Below are positions 20,194 through 28,936 of a DNA stretch of 64,000 nt, piece by piece (within the stretch, counting starts at the first letter, position 1; each line of letters begins with the position of its first letter). This DNA comes from Sulfurospirillum multivorans DSM 12446 (GTDB taxonomy: Bacteria > Campylobacterota > Campylobacteria > Campylobacterales > Sulfurospirillaceae), in the NCBI RefSeq assembly GCF_000568815.1, contig NZ_CP007201.1, positions 3,047,654-3,111,653 on the forward strand, in the 5' to 3' direction. The position numbers were made by a program, and so were the translations under genes. The notes under the pieces are model-generated. The model worked only from the letters and a program-made list of their open reading frames with translations. It was not told the origin of the DNA and did no database searches.

Positions 20194-21205
20194 AGCTAAA
20201 AACCTTTCCCCATGCATAAGCTGCTTTTCTCTCAGAAAAAGTATCATTAATCGTCGAAATATTAAAACGAGCCTCAGCTGTTGAAATTTCATCCAGCGCT
20301 GTAAATATATCAATATCTTTAATAAACATTCCTAAATGTGCAAACATCTCCCATGTTGTTGGAATTTTTGACATATAAACTGTTTTACCCATACCAAGCA
20401 ATGACATCATCGTACTAACGGCTTGTTGTCGGTTATGTTTGAAGATTGCAACATCCATGGTTTCTAAAAATAATTGATAAGAAGACGAGTCCATTGAATG
20501 AACAAGTGGATAAAAATATTGAAAACATTTTCTACCATAGGCAATAACTTCTTTTGCATAATCTTTATCGCCATACGATAAAGGGACATAAACTTCAATA
20601 TTATTCGTGCCACGTAATTTGTCAAAAATTTCAAAATGAAAATTTGTTTGAGTTGCCGAATTCCCAACTAAAACTTTTTTCACGTTATCCTTGTTTCTCT
20701 CGACACTAAAGTCTTTATTTTGAATTAAAATAGATCTTGGATAATTTAAACACTCATGATAGATCGCGCTAGAAGTATAATGTTCTTTAATATACAGATA
20801 ATCGCCATAATTGACAGGTATGCAATGCCCCATCTTTTTGATCACTTCTTTTCTCATCACGCTTTTCGTCTCAGGAAAATAAAAATCCCCACCCCACATA
20901 ACCCAATAGCATTTTTTGAGCAATGTTTGATTCGAATACAATAAAAGATCAATTTTATCTCGCCAAAGGCCGTGGAGTATAATTTTTTTTGCCTGTATCA
21001 TACACTCCAAAAGCGTTATAAAAATATCATCATCTGTATGTAAAAATTCAACATTATGCTCTTTTGTGAGTCCATATTCATATTTTTCACTTGTAATAAA
21101 TACATAGTGGTGATTCTCTCTTCCAAAATGTTCATCTATAAAGTCAATAAAAGAGGGAAGAAACTTGTCAAGTATCATTACATGTAAGATTGTAGCCTCA
21201 TTCAT
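20180..21205 (-). CDS. WecF-like 4-acetamido-4,6-dideoxyhexose transferase
   Basis: This 341-residue protein resembles the Fuc4NAc transferase (WecF, GT56) family: an N-terminal ILHVMILDKFLPSFIDFI, KIILHGLW and the signature-like WVMWGGDFYF near residue 115, then VLVGNSAT and VYVPLSYGD in the second half. WecF moves a 4-amino-4,6-dideoxy sugar from a dTDP donor. Here the neighbouring aminotransferase and formyltransferase suggest a 4-formamido sugar as donor. The acceptor is unknown; lipid-linked sugar or flagellin glycan are both possible. It overlaps the maf gene by 8 bases. Confidence 0.75.
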   Translation of the reverse strand: MNEATILHVMILDKFLPSFIDFIDEHFGRENHHYVFITSEKYEYGLTKEHNVEFLHTDDDIFITLLECMIQAKKIILHGLWRDKIDLLLYSNQTLLKKCYWVMWGGDFYFPETKSVMRKEVIKKMGHCIPVNYGDYLYIKEHYTSSAIYHECLNYPRSILIQNKDFSVERNKDNVKKVLVGNSATQTNFHFEIFDKLRGTNNIEVYVPLSYGDKDYAKEVIAYGRKCFQYFYPLVHSMDSSSYQLFLETMDVAIFKHNRQQAVSTMMSLLGMGKTVYMSKIPTTWEMFAHLGMFIKDIDIFTALDEISTAEARFNISTINDTFSERKAAYAWGKVFSYGSD

Positions 21206-23996
21206 GAATCATAAACTTTAACATCTGTCTCACAAACTTAATGTTGTTTTTGAAAAATTGATGATTTTTCAAACCAAGCTTTAGATTCCAATAAACATAC
21301 GCTCTTGATACAGTCTCATTTAAGTTGAAATCAATATCTACATCATAATATTCACTGGCTTTTTTATAGTAAATTTCATGGAAGGTATGTCCATATTTTT
21401 CACTATCCTCGTTACTAAATCCTAATGCCTCTAGATGATCAAAAAAATTGCCAAAATACTGAGGGTTCTTATTTTCATGCTCTCGTAGAGAGGTCTTTTG
21501 CTGATTTAGCCCCAGTCCTATGCACATAACATCCGTTGAATTTGTCCTTAAATACTGCACGATTGTATTTTCTATATCATTAAAATATGAACGCTCATAA
21601 TTGGACATATACACTTCTACGTGCTTAAAAATATCCCATATATCAAATAACAAGACCATTTCAAGGGAATCTGTTTCAAATTTTGCGCTTACAAGAGAAG
21701 GTGTCTTGGAGTTAAGGTACAGTGCTTTAAACGTACATTTGGGGAAATCTACCATCAATGCTTTAATGTATCTTACGAACTCTTTATCATTCAAGTTCTC
21801 TTCCGTTGCTAAAAATCCTATCGCATTTGGGCAATACAGATCTGTGATCTTCGCTGTATCGATCGGCGCTTCAAGGCTTGCCCTAAAACGTAGTTTGTTA
21901 TACTGCTCATCCGTTCGGTCAATGACACGCACAAAAGCTTCAGGGAGTATTTCGCCCGTTTTTGCATCTTTAAAAAGCATGTTTTGCCCTAAATATTCAT
22001 CAGGAACATCGTATAAAATCCCTCGCATATCAGCATCAAAAACACGTCCATTTTGAGCTTGCATATTTTTACATGTAATCGTATCTATTTGTGTATTGTC
22101 ATGCCAAACATCAATCTCATGAACCGTGTGAATCAAGGCTCTGTTGTTGCCATAATCCATTGTTTTGACAATAGCATCGATGCATCCAGCCAATGAAAAA
22201 AGCCATCCTTTATACGTATGCAAAAGATCCACCATTTTTTGACGGCGTGACGCTTCATCAGGGGCATACCGCACTTCGATTGGTGCAATAGTGATCTCTT
22301 GAACAAGCATCATTGACTGAGCGATATGCCAGATCACTTTATCAAAAATTTCCTCTTTACTCTTCGCTCTTATCCCTTCAATAGCTTCCAATAAAACGTG
22401 TATCGCCTCATTGGACACTTCGTGCTTAGCAGCTAGGGCATCACACGTTTGCGCTACTTTTAAAAAAAGCGTTTCCACTTCGTGTTGTGTTGTTCGAAGA
22501 TACTCCTCGATAGATGCAACGGTGTGCATGACATTTTGGGTAATCGTCGTGATCTCTTTTGGAGAAACGTGAGAAAGTTTGAGAGGCGTTTTAGCGCTTT
22601 TTTTCTTTACATGTAAAGAGAGTGCTTTTTCAAAAGGAAGCTCGATAGCCCCAAAAATACGAGCCCCGCCTTCTGTAGCATTAATCGTCTCCATACGCGC
22701 TTTGGCTTCGGCGATATCTTTTTCAAAAAATCCTCGAAACATATTCCAAATAGCCGTTGTCTTGACCTTGCCTTCACCACCATATGCCACAGTCCAGCCA
22801 TCAACCGCACTCTGTTTGACATCATTTTCACCAAAGACATGCCCACTCGCATGACTTTTACCATCTTTCCCATACGCCAAATCTTGTCCGATGAGAATAC
22901 ACGTTTTAAAATGACTGTGGTAAATAAGTTCATACGCCATATTCGCCGCACTCATACCGATACCAATGTATCCCCATTCTTTAGGACCTGTGACGCGCAT
23001 ATACCCCAAAGGTCGTAAACTGATGATCACATCATGACCTTGTACACTGTCAATCACTTCAGCATGTTGCAAGGAGCTAAGAACTGTTATGATACCTTTC
23101 ATCGCTTCTTTGGGTGTCTCTTCAAAAAAACGACTGGTAATCGCCACACGTTCTATCGAGGTTACGACATCAGGTTTAATCCCCTGTTGAATTAAGATCG
23201 GCAAACTCGCATCGACTGCAAATATCCTCACATACGGAGCTATTTTTTTAAGCAAAGGAAGTTGTTTCGCAAGCGAAGGTCCTGTGGAAACAAGCACCGC
23301 AACATCCGTCGTACCCACTTTTTTAATCAGGTCAAAAAGAGGTGGCGTATGTGGGATGCAGGGCAGATTGGTCATGTGATGTTTAAGCCCTATCAGAGCA
23401 TCTGTCGTATCGTTCCCTGCTAAAGCAATCGTATGATGGATGGTTTCAATAAAAAGATGATTGCTTTTATGAATCAGTTCTTGAAATGCTTCATAAAAAG
23501 GTGTCATGACATGCAAATAGTACAATTTAACATAACGTTGCACTTCAAGTTCTTTAAACAAGGGTGCGATAGAAGGAAAATCCAGCTGTTCTTGACCTAA
23601 AATCACCAAACGTCCATCGCGTATCTCTTGTGAAAAATCAATCATATGCAATACAATATAAGCGATCTGCGGATCTGGCTCAATCACCACAATGCGCTTT
23701 AAATGAGAATTTGAGAGTAAATATTTCAACAACACGCCATTTCCCAAACCAAAAAAGTAGAAATAGGGGTATTCTTGAAATACTTCAAAAGAAGCTGTTT
23801 GCTCAGCAAACGCTAGGCTAGGAGCCGTGTCGTAAAGTGGTTTAAACAGCGTTGTATGCACAAGATTGAGACTCTCTATGCTATTTTCATCCATAAAAAC
23901 TTCGTAATGAAGGGGCGTGTCTTCCAACGGTAATGTCGAAGCAAACGCTGGATTGACCTGATGCAGGGCAGAAAAATTAATTTCGTAAAAAGACAT
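21198..23996 (-). CDS. Motility accessory factor Maf, flagellin glycosyltransferase
   Basis: This 932-residue protein carries the DUF115/MAF_flag10 core with VLVSTGPSLAKQLPLL near residue 235, VDASLPILIQQGIKPDVV and GQDLAYGKDGKSHA. Maf proteins are required for transfer of pseudaminic or legionaminic acid to flagellin in Campylobacter, Helicobacter and Aeromonas. The flagellin gene lies immediately upstream and the pse genes are in the same island. It is longer than usual Maf (about 620-700 residues): the last 230 or so residues, encoded in more A+T-rich DNA, look like an added domain. The TTACATGTAA repeat occurs twice inside. Confidence 0.9.
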   Translation of the reverse strand: MSFYEINFSALHQVNPAFASTLPLEDTPLHYEVFMDENSIESLNLVHTTLFKPLYDTAPSLAFAEQTASFEVFQEYPYFYFFGLGNGVLLKYLLSNSHLKRIVVIEPDPQIAYIVLHMIDFSQEIRDGRLVILGQEQLDFPSIAPLFKELEVQRYVKLYYLHVMTPFYEAFQELIHKSNHLFIETIHHTIALAGNDTTDALIGLKHHMTNLPCIPHTPPLFDLIKKVGTTDVAVLVSTGPSLAKQLPLLKKIAPYVRIFAVDASLPILIQQGIKPDVVTSIERVAITSRFFEETPKEAMKGIITVLSSLQHAEVIDSVQGHDVIISLRPLGYMRVTGPKEWGYIGIGMSAANMAYELIYHSHFKTCILIGQDLAYGKDGKSHASGHVFGENDVKQSAVDGWTVAYGGEGKVKTTAIWNMFRGFFEKDIAEAKARMETINATEGGARIFGAIELPFEKALSLHVKKKSAKTPLKLSHVSPKEITTITQNVMHTVASIEEYLRTTQHEVETLFLKVAQTCDALAAKHEVSNEAIHVLLEAIEGIRAKSKEEIFDKVIWHIAQSMMLVQEITIAPIEVRYAPDEASRRQKMVDLLHTYKGWLFSLAGCIDAIVKTMDYGNNRALIHTVHEIDVWHDNTQIDTITCKNMQAQNGRVFDADMRGILYDVPDEYLGQNMLFKDAKTGEILPEAFVRVIDRTDEQYNKLRFRASLEAPIDTAKITDLYCPNAIGFLATEENLNDKEFVRYIKALMVDFPKCTFKALYLNSKTPSLVSAKFETDSLEMVLLFDIWDIFKHVEVYMSNYERSYFNDIENTIVQYLRTNSTDVMCIGLGLNQQKTSLREHENKNPQYFGNFFDHLEALGFSNEDSEKYGHTFHEIYYKKASEYYDVDIDFNLNETVSRAYVYWNLKLGLKNHQFFKNNIKFVRQMLKFMIHE

Positions 23997-24067
23997 TCAA
24001 AACCTTTGCTGTAAAGATGAAACACCTATTTTGTACCTATGAAGCAAAAACCATGCCTATAAAGCAT

Positions 24068-24102
24068 AAAAAAAGGGGTTAGTGAGTTACCTCACCAACC
24101 CC
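24068..24102 (-). terminator. Rho-independent terminator of the flagellin gene
   Basis: Read on the minus strand, the arms GGGGTTGGTGAG and CTCACTAACCCC pair around a 4-base loop and are followed by seven T. It lies 35 bases after the flagellin stop codon and separates it from maf. Confidence 0.9.
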
Positions 24103-24136
24103 TGAACAATAGCTAAGGTCGCTACGCAACCTTAAA

Positions 24137-25618
24137 TTATTGTAATAATTTAAGAACGTTTTGTTGTACTGAGTTTGCTTGACTCAACGCATAACTTCCT
24201 GATTGCGCAAGAATGTTATATTTTGAGTAGTTTGCTGACTCAGTTGCAAAGTCAACGTCACGGATTTGAGATTCCGCTGATGTAACGTTTACTTGAGTTA
24301 CAGAGATGTTACTGATCGTTGATTCCAATTGATTTTGAACAGAACCGATACTTGCACGAATACCATCAAGTGACTCTTGTGCAGTTTGAGCAATTTTGAT
24401 CATCGCTTGTGCACCTGCATACGTTGTAACACCCGCACCGATATCTTCGTTTGCACCAACAGCATAATCATTGGTAAAGGCACCCATGGCTTCTGCAACA
24501 GAAGAGCTGATCGTACCCATCATATCTTTAAGTCCAACACTTGTTTGATTAGCAGACGTATCAACACTTACGGAACCACTTGTTACGGTAGCAGTATAAT
24601 TAATATCCGCTGCACCTGCTTTTGTCAATGTTAAACGACCCGCATAGGTACCATCAGCAATTCCAGCATCACCAGTAGTGTTAGCTAAGCCAGCAACTTC
24701 AATAGCACGACCATCGCTTGAGGTAAGCTCTAGTGCACCCTCAGAGTTAACACTTGCGCTAACACCTGTTGTTGCAGAGTATTGATTGATCGCATCAACT
24801 AACGTACCGCTACTATCGTTTGCTTTAACATCAAGAGAAGAGGCAATCGTAACACCGTTAATCGTGATTACTCCTGTAGTACCTGAGACAACTGCTGAAT
24901 CACCTGTTTGTGTCAAACTCCAGCTTGCACTCACACCTGTTGCATCCGTACTTTTATTGATCTCATTTGCCAATGCACCAACACCCGTACCTGCACTAGT
25001 ACTGATAATAACAGAAGCAATCGTAATGTCTGCACCCGATGCTGATGAAAACACCATTGACACTTTACCCGTACCCGACATCATATCAGTCGTTTCAAAA
25101 CGCGTTTGACCGATTTTATCAGAACTGGTTGCACCAATACTCATGCTAATGGTTTGGTTAGCATACGCACCGATTTGGAACTCAGAGTTGGTAAAGTTAC
25201 CAGAGAGCAAACTTTTACCGTTGTACGAAGTTGTAGAAGCGATATTATCAAGTTCCGTCAACAAAGAAGCGATGTCAGATTGAAGCGCTTTACGAGAGCT
25301 TGTGCTTTGACCATCTTGTGCTGCTTGCGTTGCTTTGGTTTTGATAGTATCAAGAATACTAATTTGCTCATCCATCGCACCATCCGCAATTTGAGCGATA
25401 GATACACCATCGTTCGCATTAGAGATCGCTTGGCTAAGAGAATTAGCTTGTGAACGAAGAGAGTCAGCAATTGACATACCTGATGCATCATCAGCTGCAG
25501 AGTTGATTCTCAAACCTGAAGACAATTTGGAGAGCGAGTCGTTCAAACTGTTACTTGTTTTGTTAAGGCTGGTTTGCGCAGTAAGAGCCGCAATGTTTGT
25601 ATTAATACGGAAACTCAT
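24137..25618 (-). CDS. fla: Flagellin
   Basis: This is the major filament subunit, 493 residues, exported by the flagellar type III system and expected to carry pseudaminic acid. The conserved N-terminal D0/D1 region ([37 protein letters not shown]) and the C-terminal D0/D1 ([19 protein letters not shown], ending in VLKLLQ) are intact. Residues about 180-390 form the variable, Ser/Thr-rich surface domain where O-glycosylation is expected. The segment around 88-97 reads [10 protein letters not shown], the Campylobacterota type that lacks the classical TLR5 site. It is transcribed alone from a sigma-28 promoter and ends at a strong terminator. Paralogues are not in this window, so flaA/flaB cannot be distinguished. 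Confidence 0.97.
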   Translation of the reverse strand: MSFRINTNIAALTAQTSLNKTSNSLNDSLSKLSSGLRINSAADDASGMSIADSLRSQANSLSQAISNANDGVSIAQIADGAMDEQISILDTIKTKATQAAQDGQSTSSRKALQSDIASLLTELDNIASTTSYNGKSLLSGNFTNSEFQIGAYANQTISMSIGATSSDKIGQTRFETTDMMSGTGKVSMVFSSASGADITIASVIISTSAGTGVGALANEINKSTDATGVSASWSLTQTGDSAVVSGTTGVITINGVTIASSLDVKANDSSGTLVDAINQYSATTGVSASVNSEGALELTSSDGRAIEVAGLANTTGDAGIADGTYAGRLTLTKAGAADINYTATVTSGSVSVDTSANQTSVGLKDMMGTISSSVAEAMGAFTNDYAVGANEDIGAGVTTYAGAQAMIKIAQTAQESLDGIRASIGSVQNQLESTISNISVTQVNVTSAESQIRDVDFATESANYSKYNILAQSGSYALSQANSVQQNVLKLLQ

Positions 25619-25673
25619 GATAAATCCTTTTATCTTTGGTATTTCGCAGGCATCCTTGCCTTTGATGAAAACA

Positions 25674-25700
25674 AGATCGTCGCCTCAAAAAAAAACTTTA
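25674..25700 (-). promoter_or_regulatory. Sigma-28 (FliA) promoter of the flagellin gene
   Basis: On the minus strand TAAAGTTT (25693-25700) and GACGATCT (25674-25681) are spaced by exactly 11 bases. This matches the FliA pattern TAAAGTTT-N11-GCCGATAA closely. A leader of about 50 bases with an AAAGGA ribosome site leads to the ATG at 25618. Confidence 0.88.
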
Positions 25701-25776
25701 ATCTAAGACGCTATTTTTAAAAAGATTTTTTTTAGATAGAATACACAAAAATGTTTACATGTAAAATGGAAAAGAA

Positions 25777-27849
25777 TTGAAAAATCTCATTATTGTCGAA
25801 TCCCCGACTAAAGCAAAAACGATTAAGAATTTTTTAGGTAAAGACTATACAGTTGTCGCTTCCAAAGGACATATCCGCGATCTTCCCAAAAGCAGTTTTG
25901 GTATCAAGATCGATAACCAAACGTTCATACCAGAGTATCGCATCCCAAAAGATCATGCCGCTGTGGTCAAAGAGATCAAAGATCTTGCCAAAACCGCTGA
26001 TCAAGTCTATATCGCGACCGATGAGGACCGCGAGGGTGAAGCCATTGGTTTTCATATCGCTACTGCCATTGGTAAAGACCCACAGTCGCTTCCACGTATC
26101 GTCTTTCACGAAATTACCAAAAATGCCATCACCCATGCGCTTGAAAATCCTAGGGTTTTAGATGCAAGCAGCATTAACGCGCAACAAGCGAGGCGCTTGT
26201 TGGACCGAATCGTTGGGTATAAGCTCTCTCCACTCCTCTCTTCCAAAATCCAAAAAGGGTTAAGTGCAGGACGCGTTCAATCTTCCAGTCTTAAAATCAT
26301 TGTGGATCGTGAAAAAGAGATAAAGGCGTTTAAAGAAGAAGAGTTCTGGAACATCGATGCACTGTTTAACAAAACCATTGAGTCCTCTTTGGTCGAGTTT
26401 GAAGGTGAAAAAATCGAAAAGATGACGATCACCAACACAGAACGTGCCCATGCGATCAAAGAAAAACTCCTTCAAGAAACGTTTAAAGTAGCCCTTTTAG
26501 AGAAAAAAGAGCGTGAGAGTTCACCAAGTCCTGCGTTTATGACGTCAACCCTTCAACAAAGTGCGTCTAGTAGCCTAGGCTATTCGCCTAAGAAAAGTAT
26601 GATGATCGCGCAAACTTTGTACGAAGGTGTTAAAACGCACCAAGGTGTCATGGGTGTCATCACCTATATGAGAACGGACTCCCTCAATATTTCCAAGGAA
26701 GCAATCGAAGCGGCACGTGATCAAATCAAAAAAAACTATGGTGATGCGTATCTGCCTAAAAAACCACGTTTTTATGCTAACAAATCTAAAAGTGCCCAAG
26801 AGGCGCACGAAGCGATTCGCCCTACTATCTTAGAATTTACTCCAAATATTGCCAAAGAGTTTCTCAAACCTGATGAACTCAAGCTCTATACACTCATCTA
26901 CAACCGTTTTTTAGCGTCTCAAATGAACAATGCACGTTTTGAATCCCAAACGTTGATGTTTGAAAGCAACAGTGGAAAGTTCAAAGCCAGCGGTCGCAAG
27001 CTTCTTTTTGATGGTTTCTATAAAGTCTATGGAGACAATGACAAAGATAAACTTTTGCCAGACCTAACACTTGGACAAGAGGTCAAACTGACCAAAATTG
27101 ATGCCAACCAACACTTTACAGAGCCACCATCACGTTATTCCGAAGCGAGCCTTATTAAAAAACTTGAAGGTCTTGGCATTGGTCGTCCATCAACCTATGC
27201 ACCAACCATCTCGGTTTTAACGGCGCGTGATTACATTACGATTGAGAAAAAACAGATCATCCCCACCGAAATTGCCTTTCAAGTAACCGAGCTTTTAGAA
27301 AAGCATTTCCCCCAAATTGTTGACTCCTCGTTTACCTCTACGATGGAAGAAAGACTTGACTTAATCGCTGAAGACAAAGAGGATTGGCAGGCGATTTTAT
27401 GGGAATTTTATGAGCCTTTTGAAGCACAGGTTGCCAAAGGTAAAACGGACATCGAAAGCCAAAAAGTGGTTGTTTTCACCGGCGAAATATGCCCAGAGTG
27501 TGGTAAAGAGCTTGTCAGACGCAAAGGGCGTTTTGGCGAGTTTATTGCATGCAGTACGTATCCTACATGTAAATACACCCAAAACCTTAAAAAAATAAGT
27601 GAAACAGCTCCTAAGGAAAAAATAACCCTTGCGGTGCCTTGTCCTGAATGTGGAGGACCTATCTTAGAGCGCAGTTCACGCAGAGGTAAATTCTTTGGTT
27701 GTGGGAACTACCCAAAATGCAAATTTATCTCTAACCACGAACCGACTGAGAAAAAATGCCCAGAATGTGACTACATCATGGCAAAACGCGAACTGCGTAA
27801 AAAAGAAATTTTTGAATGTATCAAATGCAAACATAAAGAGGACGCTTAA
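25777..27849 (+). CDS. topA: DNA topoisomerase I
   Basis: This type IA topoisomerase relaxes negative supercoils. It has 690 residues: N-terminal Toprim (LIIVESPTKAKTI and DEDREGEAIGFH), the active-site tyrosine in TYMRTDS near residue 297, and three C-terminal four-cysteine zinc ribbons (CPECGKELVRR, CPECGGPILERS, CPECDYIMAKR). The start is TTG at 25777; the nearby ATG at 25766 hits a stop after four codons, and GGAAAAG gives the ribosome site. A TTTACATGTAA copy lies in the leader at 25754. The gene is divergent from flagellin. Confidence 0.97.
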   Translation: MKNLIIVESPTKAKTIKNFLGKDYTVVASKGHIRDLPKSSFGIKIDNQTFIPEYRIPKDHAAVVKEIKDLAKTADQVYIATDEDREGEAIGFHIATAIGKDPQSLPRIVFHEITKNAITHALENPRVLDASSINAQQARRLLDRIVGYKLSPLLSSKIQKGLSAGRVQSSSLKIIVDREKEIKAFKEEEFWNIDALFNKTIESSLVEFEGEKIEKMTITNTERAHAIKEKLLQETFKVALLEKKERESSPSPAFMTSTLQQSASSSLGYSPKKSMMIAQTLYEGVKTHQGVMGVITYMRTDSLNISKEAIEAARDQIKKNYGDAYLPKKPRFYANKSKSAQEAHEAIRPTILEFTPNIAKEFLKPDELKLYTLIYNRFLASQMNNARFESQTLMFESNSGKFKASGRKLLFDGFYKVYGDNDKDKLLPDLTLGQEVKLTKIDANQHFTEPPSRYSEASLIKKLEGLGIGRPSTYAPTISVLTARDYITIEKKQIIPTEIAFQVTELLEKHFPQIVDSSFTSTMEERLDLIAEDKEDWQAILWEFYEPFEAQVAKGKTDIESQKVVVFTGEICPECGKELVRRKGRFGEFIACSTYPTCKYTQNLKKISETAPKEKITLAVPCPECGGPILERSSRRGKFFGCGNYPKCKFISNHEPTEKKCPECDYIMAKRELRKKEIFECIKCKHKEDA

Positions 27850-27920
27850 GTCGTTTTCACAGATAAAACCCTGCGCACCCTTGGTGCTTGACTGTTTGTG
27901 CATCTTCATGTGCAAGCAGT
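27850..27920. repeat. Possible degenerate copy of intergenic repeat family 1
   Basis: Between topA and bioB a small hairpin GCACCCTTGGTGC (27875-27887) is followed by a longer imperfect hairpin with arms ACTGTTTGTGCA and TGTGCAAGCAGT (27891-27920). The pairing of a GCACC/GGTGC hairpin with a neighbouring TGCAA-type hairpin recalls the copies at 35663 and 41179, in reverse order. Resemblance is partial. Confidence 0.35.
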
Positions 27921-27950
27921 CTCAACTTTACATGTAAGGAATCTTCATTG

Positions 27951-28796
27951 ATGAAAAAATCAATTTTTTTATGTTCTATTTGTAATATCTCCAGTGGAAG
28001 CTGTGCCGAGGATTGTGGATTTTGCACCCAAAGTGCACACCATCATGCAGACATTGAACGTTACAAATATAAACCTATCGATCAAATTGTTTTTGAAGCA
28101 AAAAGTGCCGCGAGTAATGGTGCTTTAGGATTTTGCCTCGTCACCTCAGGTCTGGGATTGGATGAGAAAAAGCTTGCCTTTGTTACTGAAGCGGCGCGTG
28201 CCGTGCGCTCAGCTCTTCCTGAGATTCACCTCATAGCCTGTAATGGCATGGCAAACATTGAGCAACTTCGCGCGCTTAAAGAGGCTGGTGTAAACTCATA
28301 CAACCACAATCTTGAGAGCTCTAAAGAGTTTTATAAAACAATCTGCACCACGCACACATGGGAAAGTCGTTACGAAACCTGTTTACATGTAAAAGAGTCA
28401 GGGCTTTTCTTGTGCAGTGGTGGCATTTTTGGTTTAGGCGAAAGTAAAGAAGATCGCGCTTCGTTTATCGAAAGTGTCAAATCACTAAGCCCTGAGACAA
28501 TGCCACTGAATTTTTACATTCAAAACCCCGCACTACCACTCAAAGCAAACCCGTTAAGTGAAACAGAAGCGTTAGAAATTATTACGCAAGTAAGAGCGGC
28601 ACTGCCTAATACACGGTTGATGGTTGCTGGAGGACGCGAGATCACATTTGTTAGCCCCAATTGCGATATATTTGCAGCCGGAGCCGATGCCATCGTTATT
28701 GGCGACTATCTGACCACCAAAGGTGAACTGCCTAAAAAAGATCGCGAGATGATTGAACGTTTAGGATACGATATTGCGATAAGCTGTCACGCGTAG
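27951..28796 (+). CDS. bioB: Biotin synthase
   Basis: This radical-SAM enzyme inserts sulfur into dethiobiotin. It has 281 residues, the cluster-binding CAEDCGFC (C-x3-C-x2-C) near residues 18-25, YNHNLESS and the biotin-synthase ending region GDYLTTKG. It is shorter than E. coli BioB (346), as is usual in Campylobacterota. The ATG at 27951 is used; an in-frame ATG at 27888 would add a cysteine-rich stretch not found in the family and translated from the repeat region. A GCGTAGCAG/CTGCTACGC hairpin (28791-28813) overlaps the stop codon, but no T-run follows. Confidence 0.95.
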   Translation: MKKSIFLCSICNISSGSCAEDCGFCTQSAHHHADIERYKYKPIDQIVFEAKSAASNGALGFCLVTSGLGLDEKKLAFVTEAARAVRSALPEIHLIACNGMANIEQLRALKEAGVNSYNHNLESSKEFYKTICTTHTWESRYETCLHVKESGLFLCSGGIFGLGESKEDRASFIESVKSLSPETMPLNFYIQNPALPLKANPLSETEALEIITQVRAALPNTRLMVAGGREITFVSPNCDIFAAGADAIVIGDYLTTKGELPKKDREMIERLGYDIAISCHA

Positions 28797-28905
28797 CAGA
28801 TACACTGCTACGCTCTAGCTAAAACTTTCAAACTAACTTTTATACTATTCTTCTCTCTAATATAATAACGCTTACAATTTATGAAGCATGCAAAACAAAA
28901 TTTGA

Positions 28906-28936
28906 TATACTATTTTATTACTAATAAAGGATGCCT
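28906..28936 (+). promoter_or_regulatory. Probable promoter and leader of gltA
   Basis: TATACT at 28906-28911 in an A+T-rich setting is followed by a short leader with AAAGGA just before the ATG at 28937. I see no good -35 element, which is usual for vegetative promoters of Campylobacterota. Confidence 0.4.

Noticed and set aside
24377-25453. Several open frames antisense to flagellin
   Set aside because: They overlap the well-supported flagellin gene, lack ribosome sites and show no domain.
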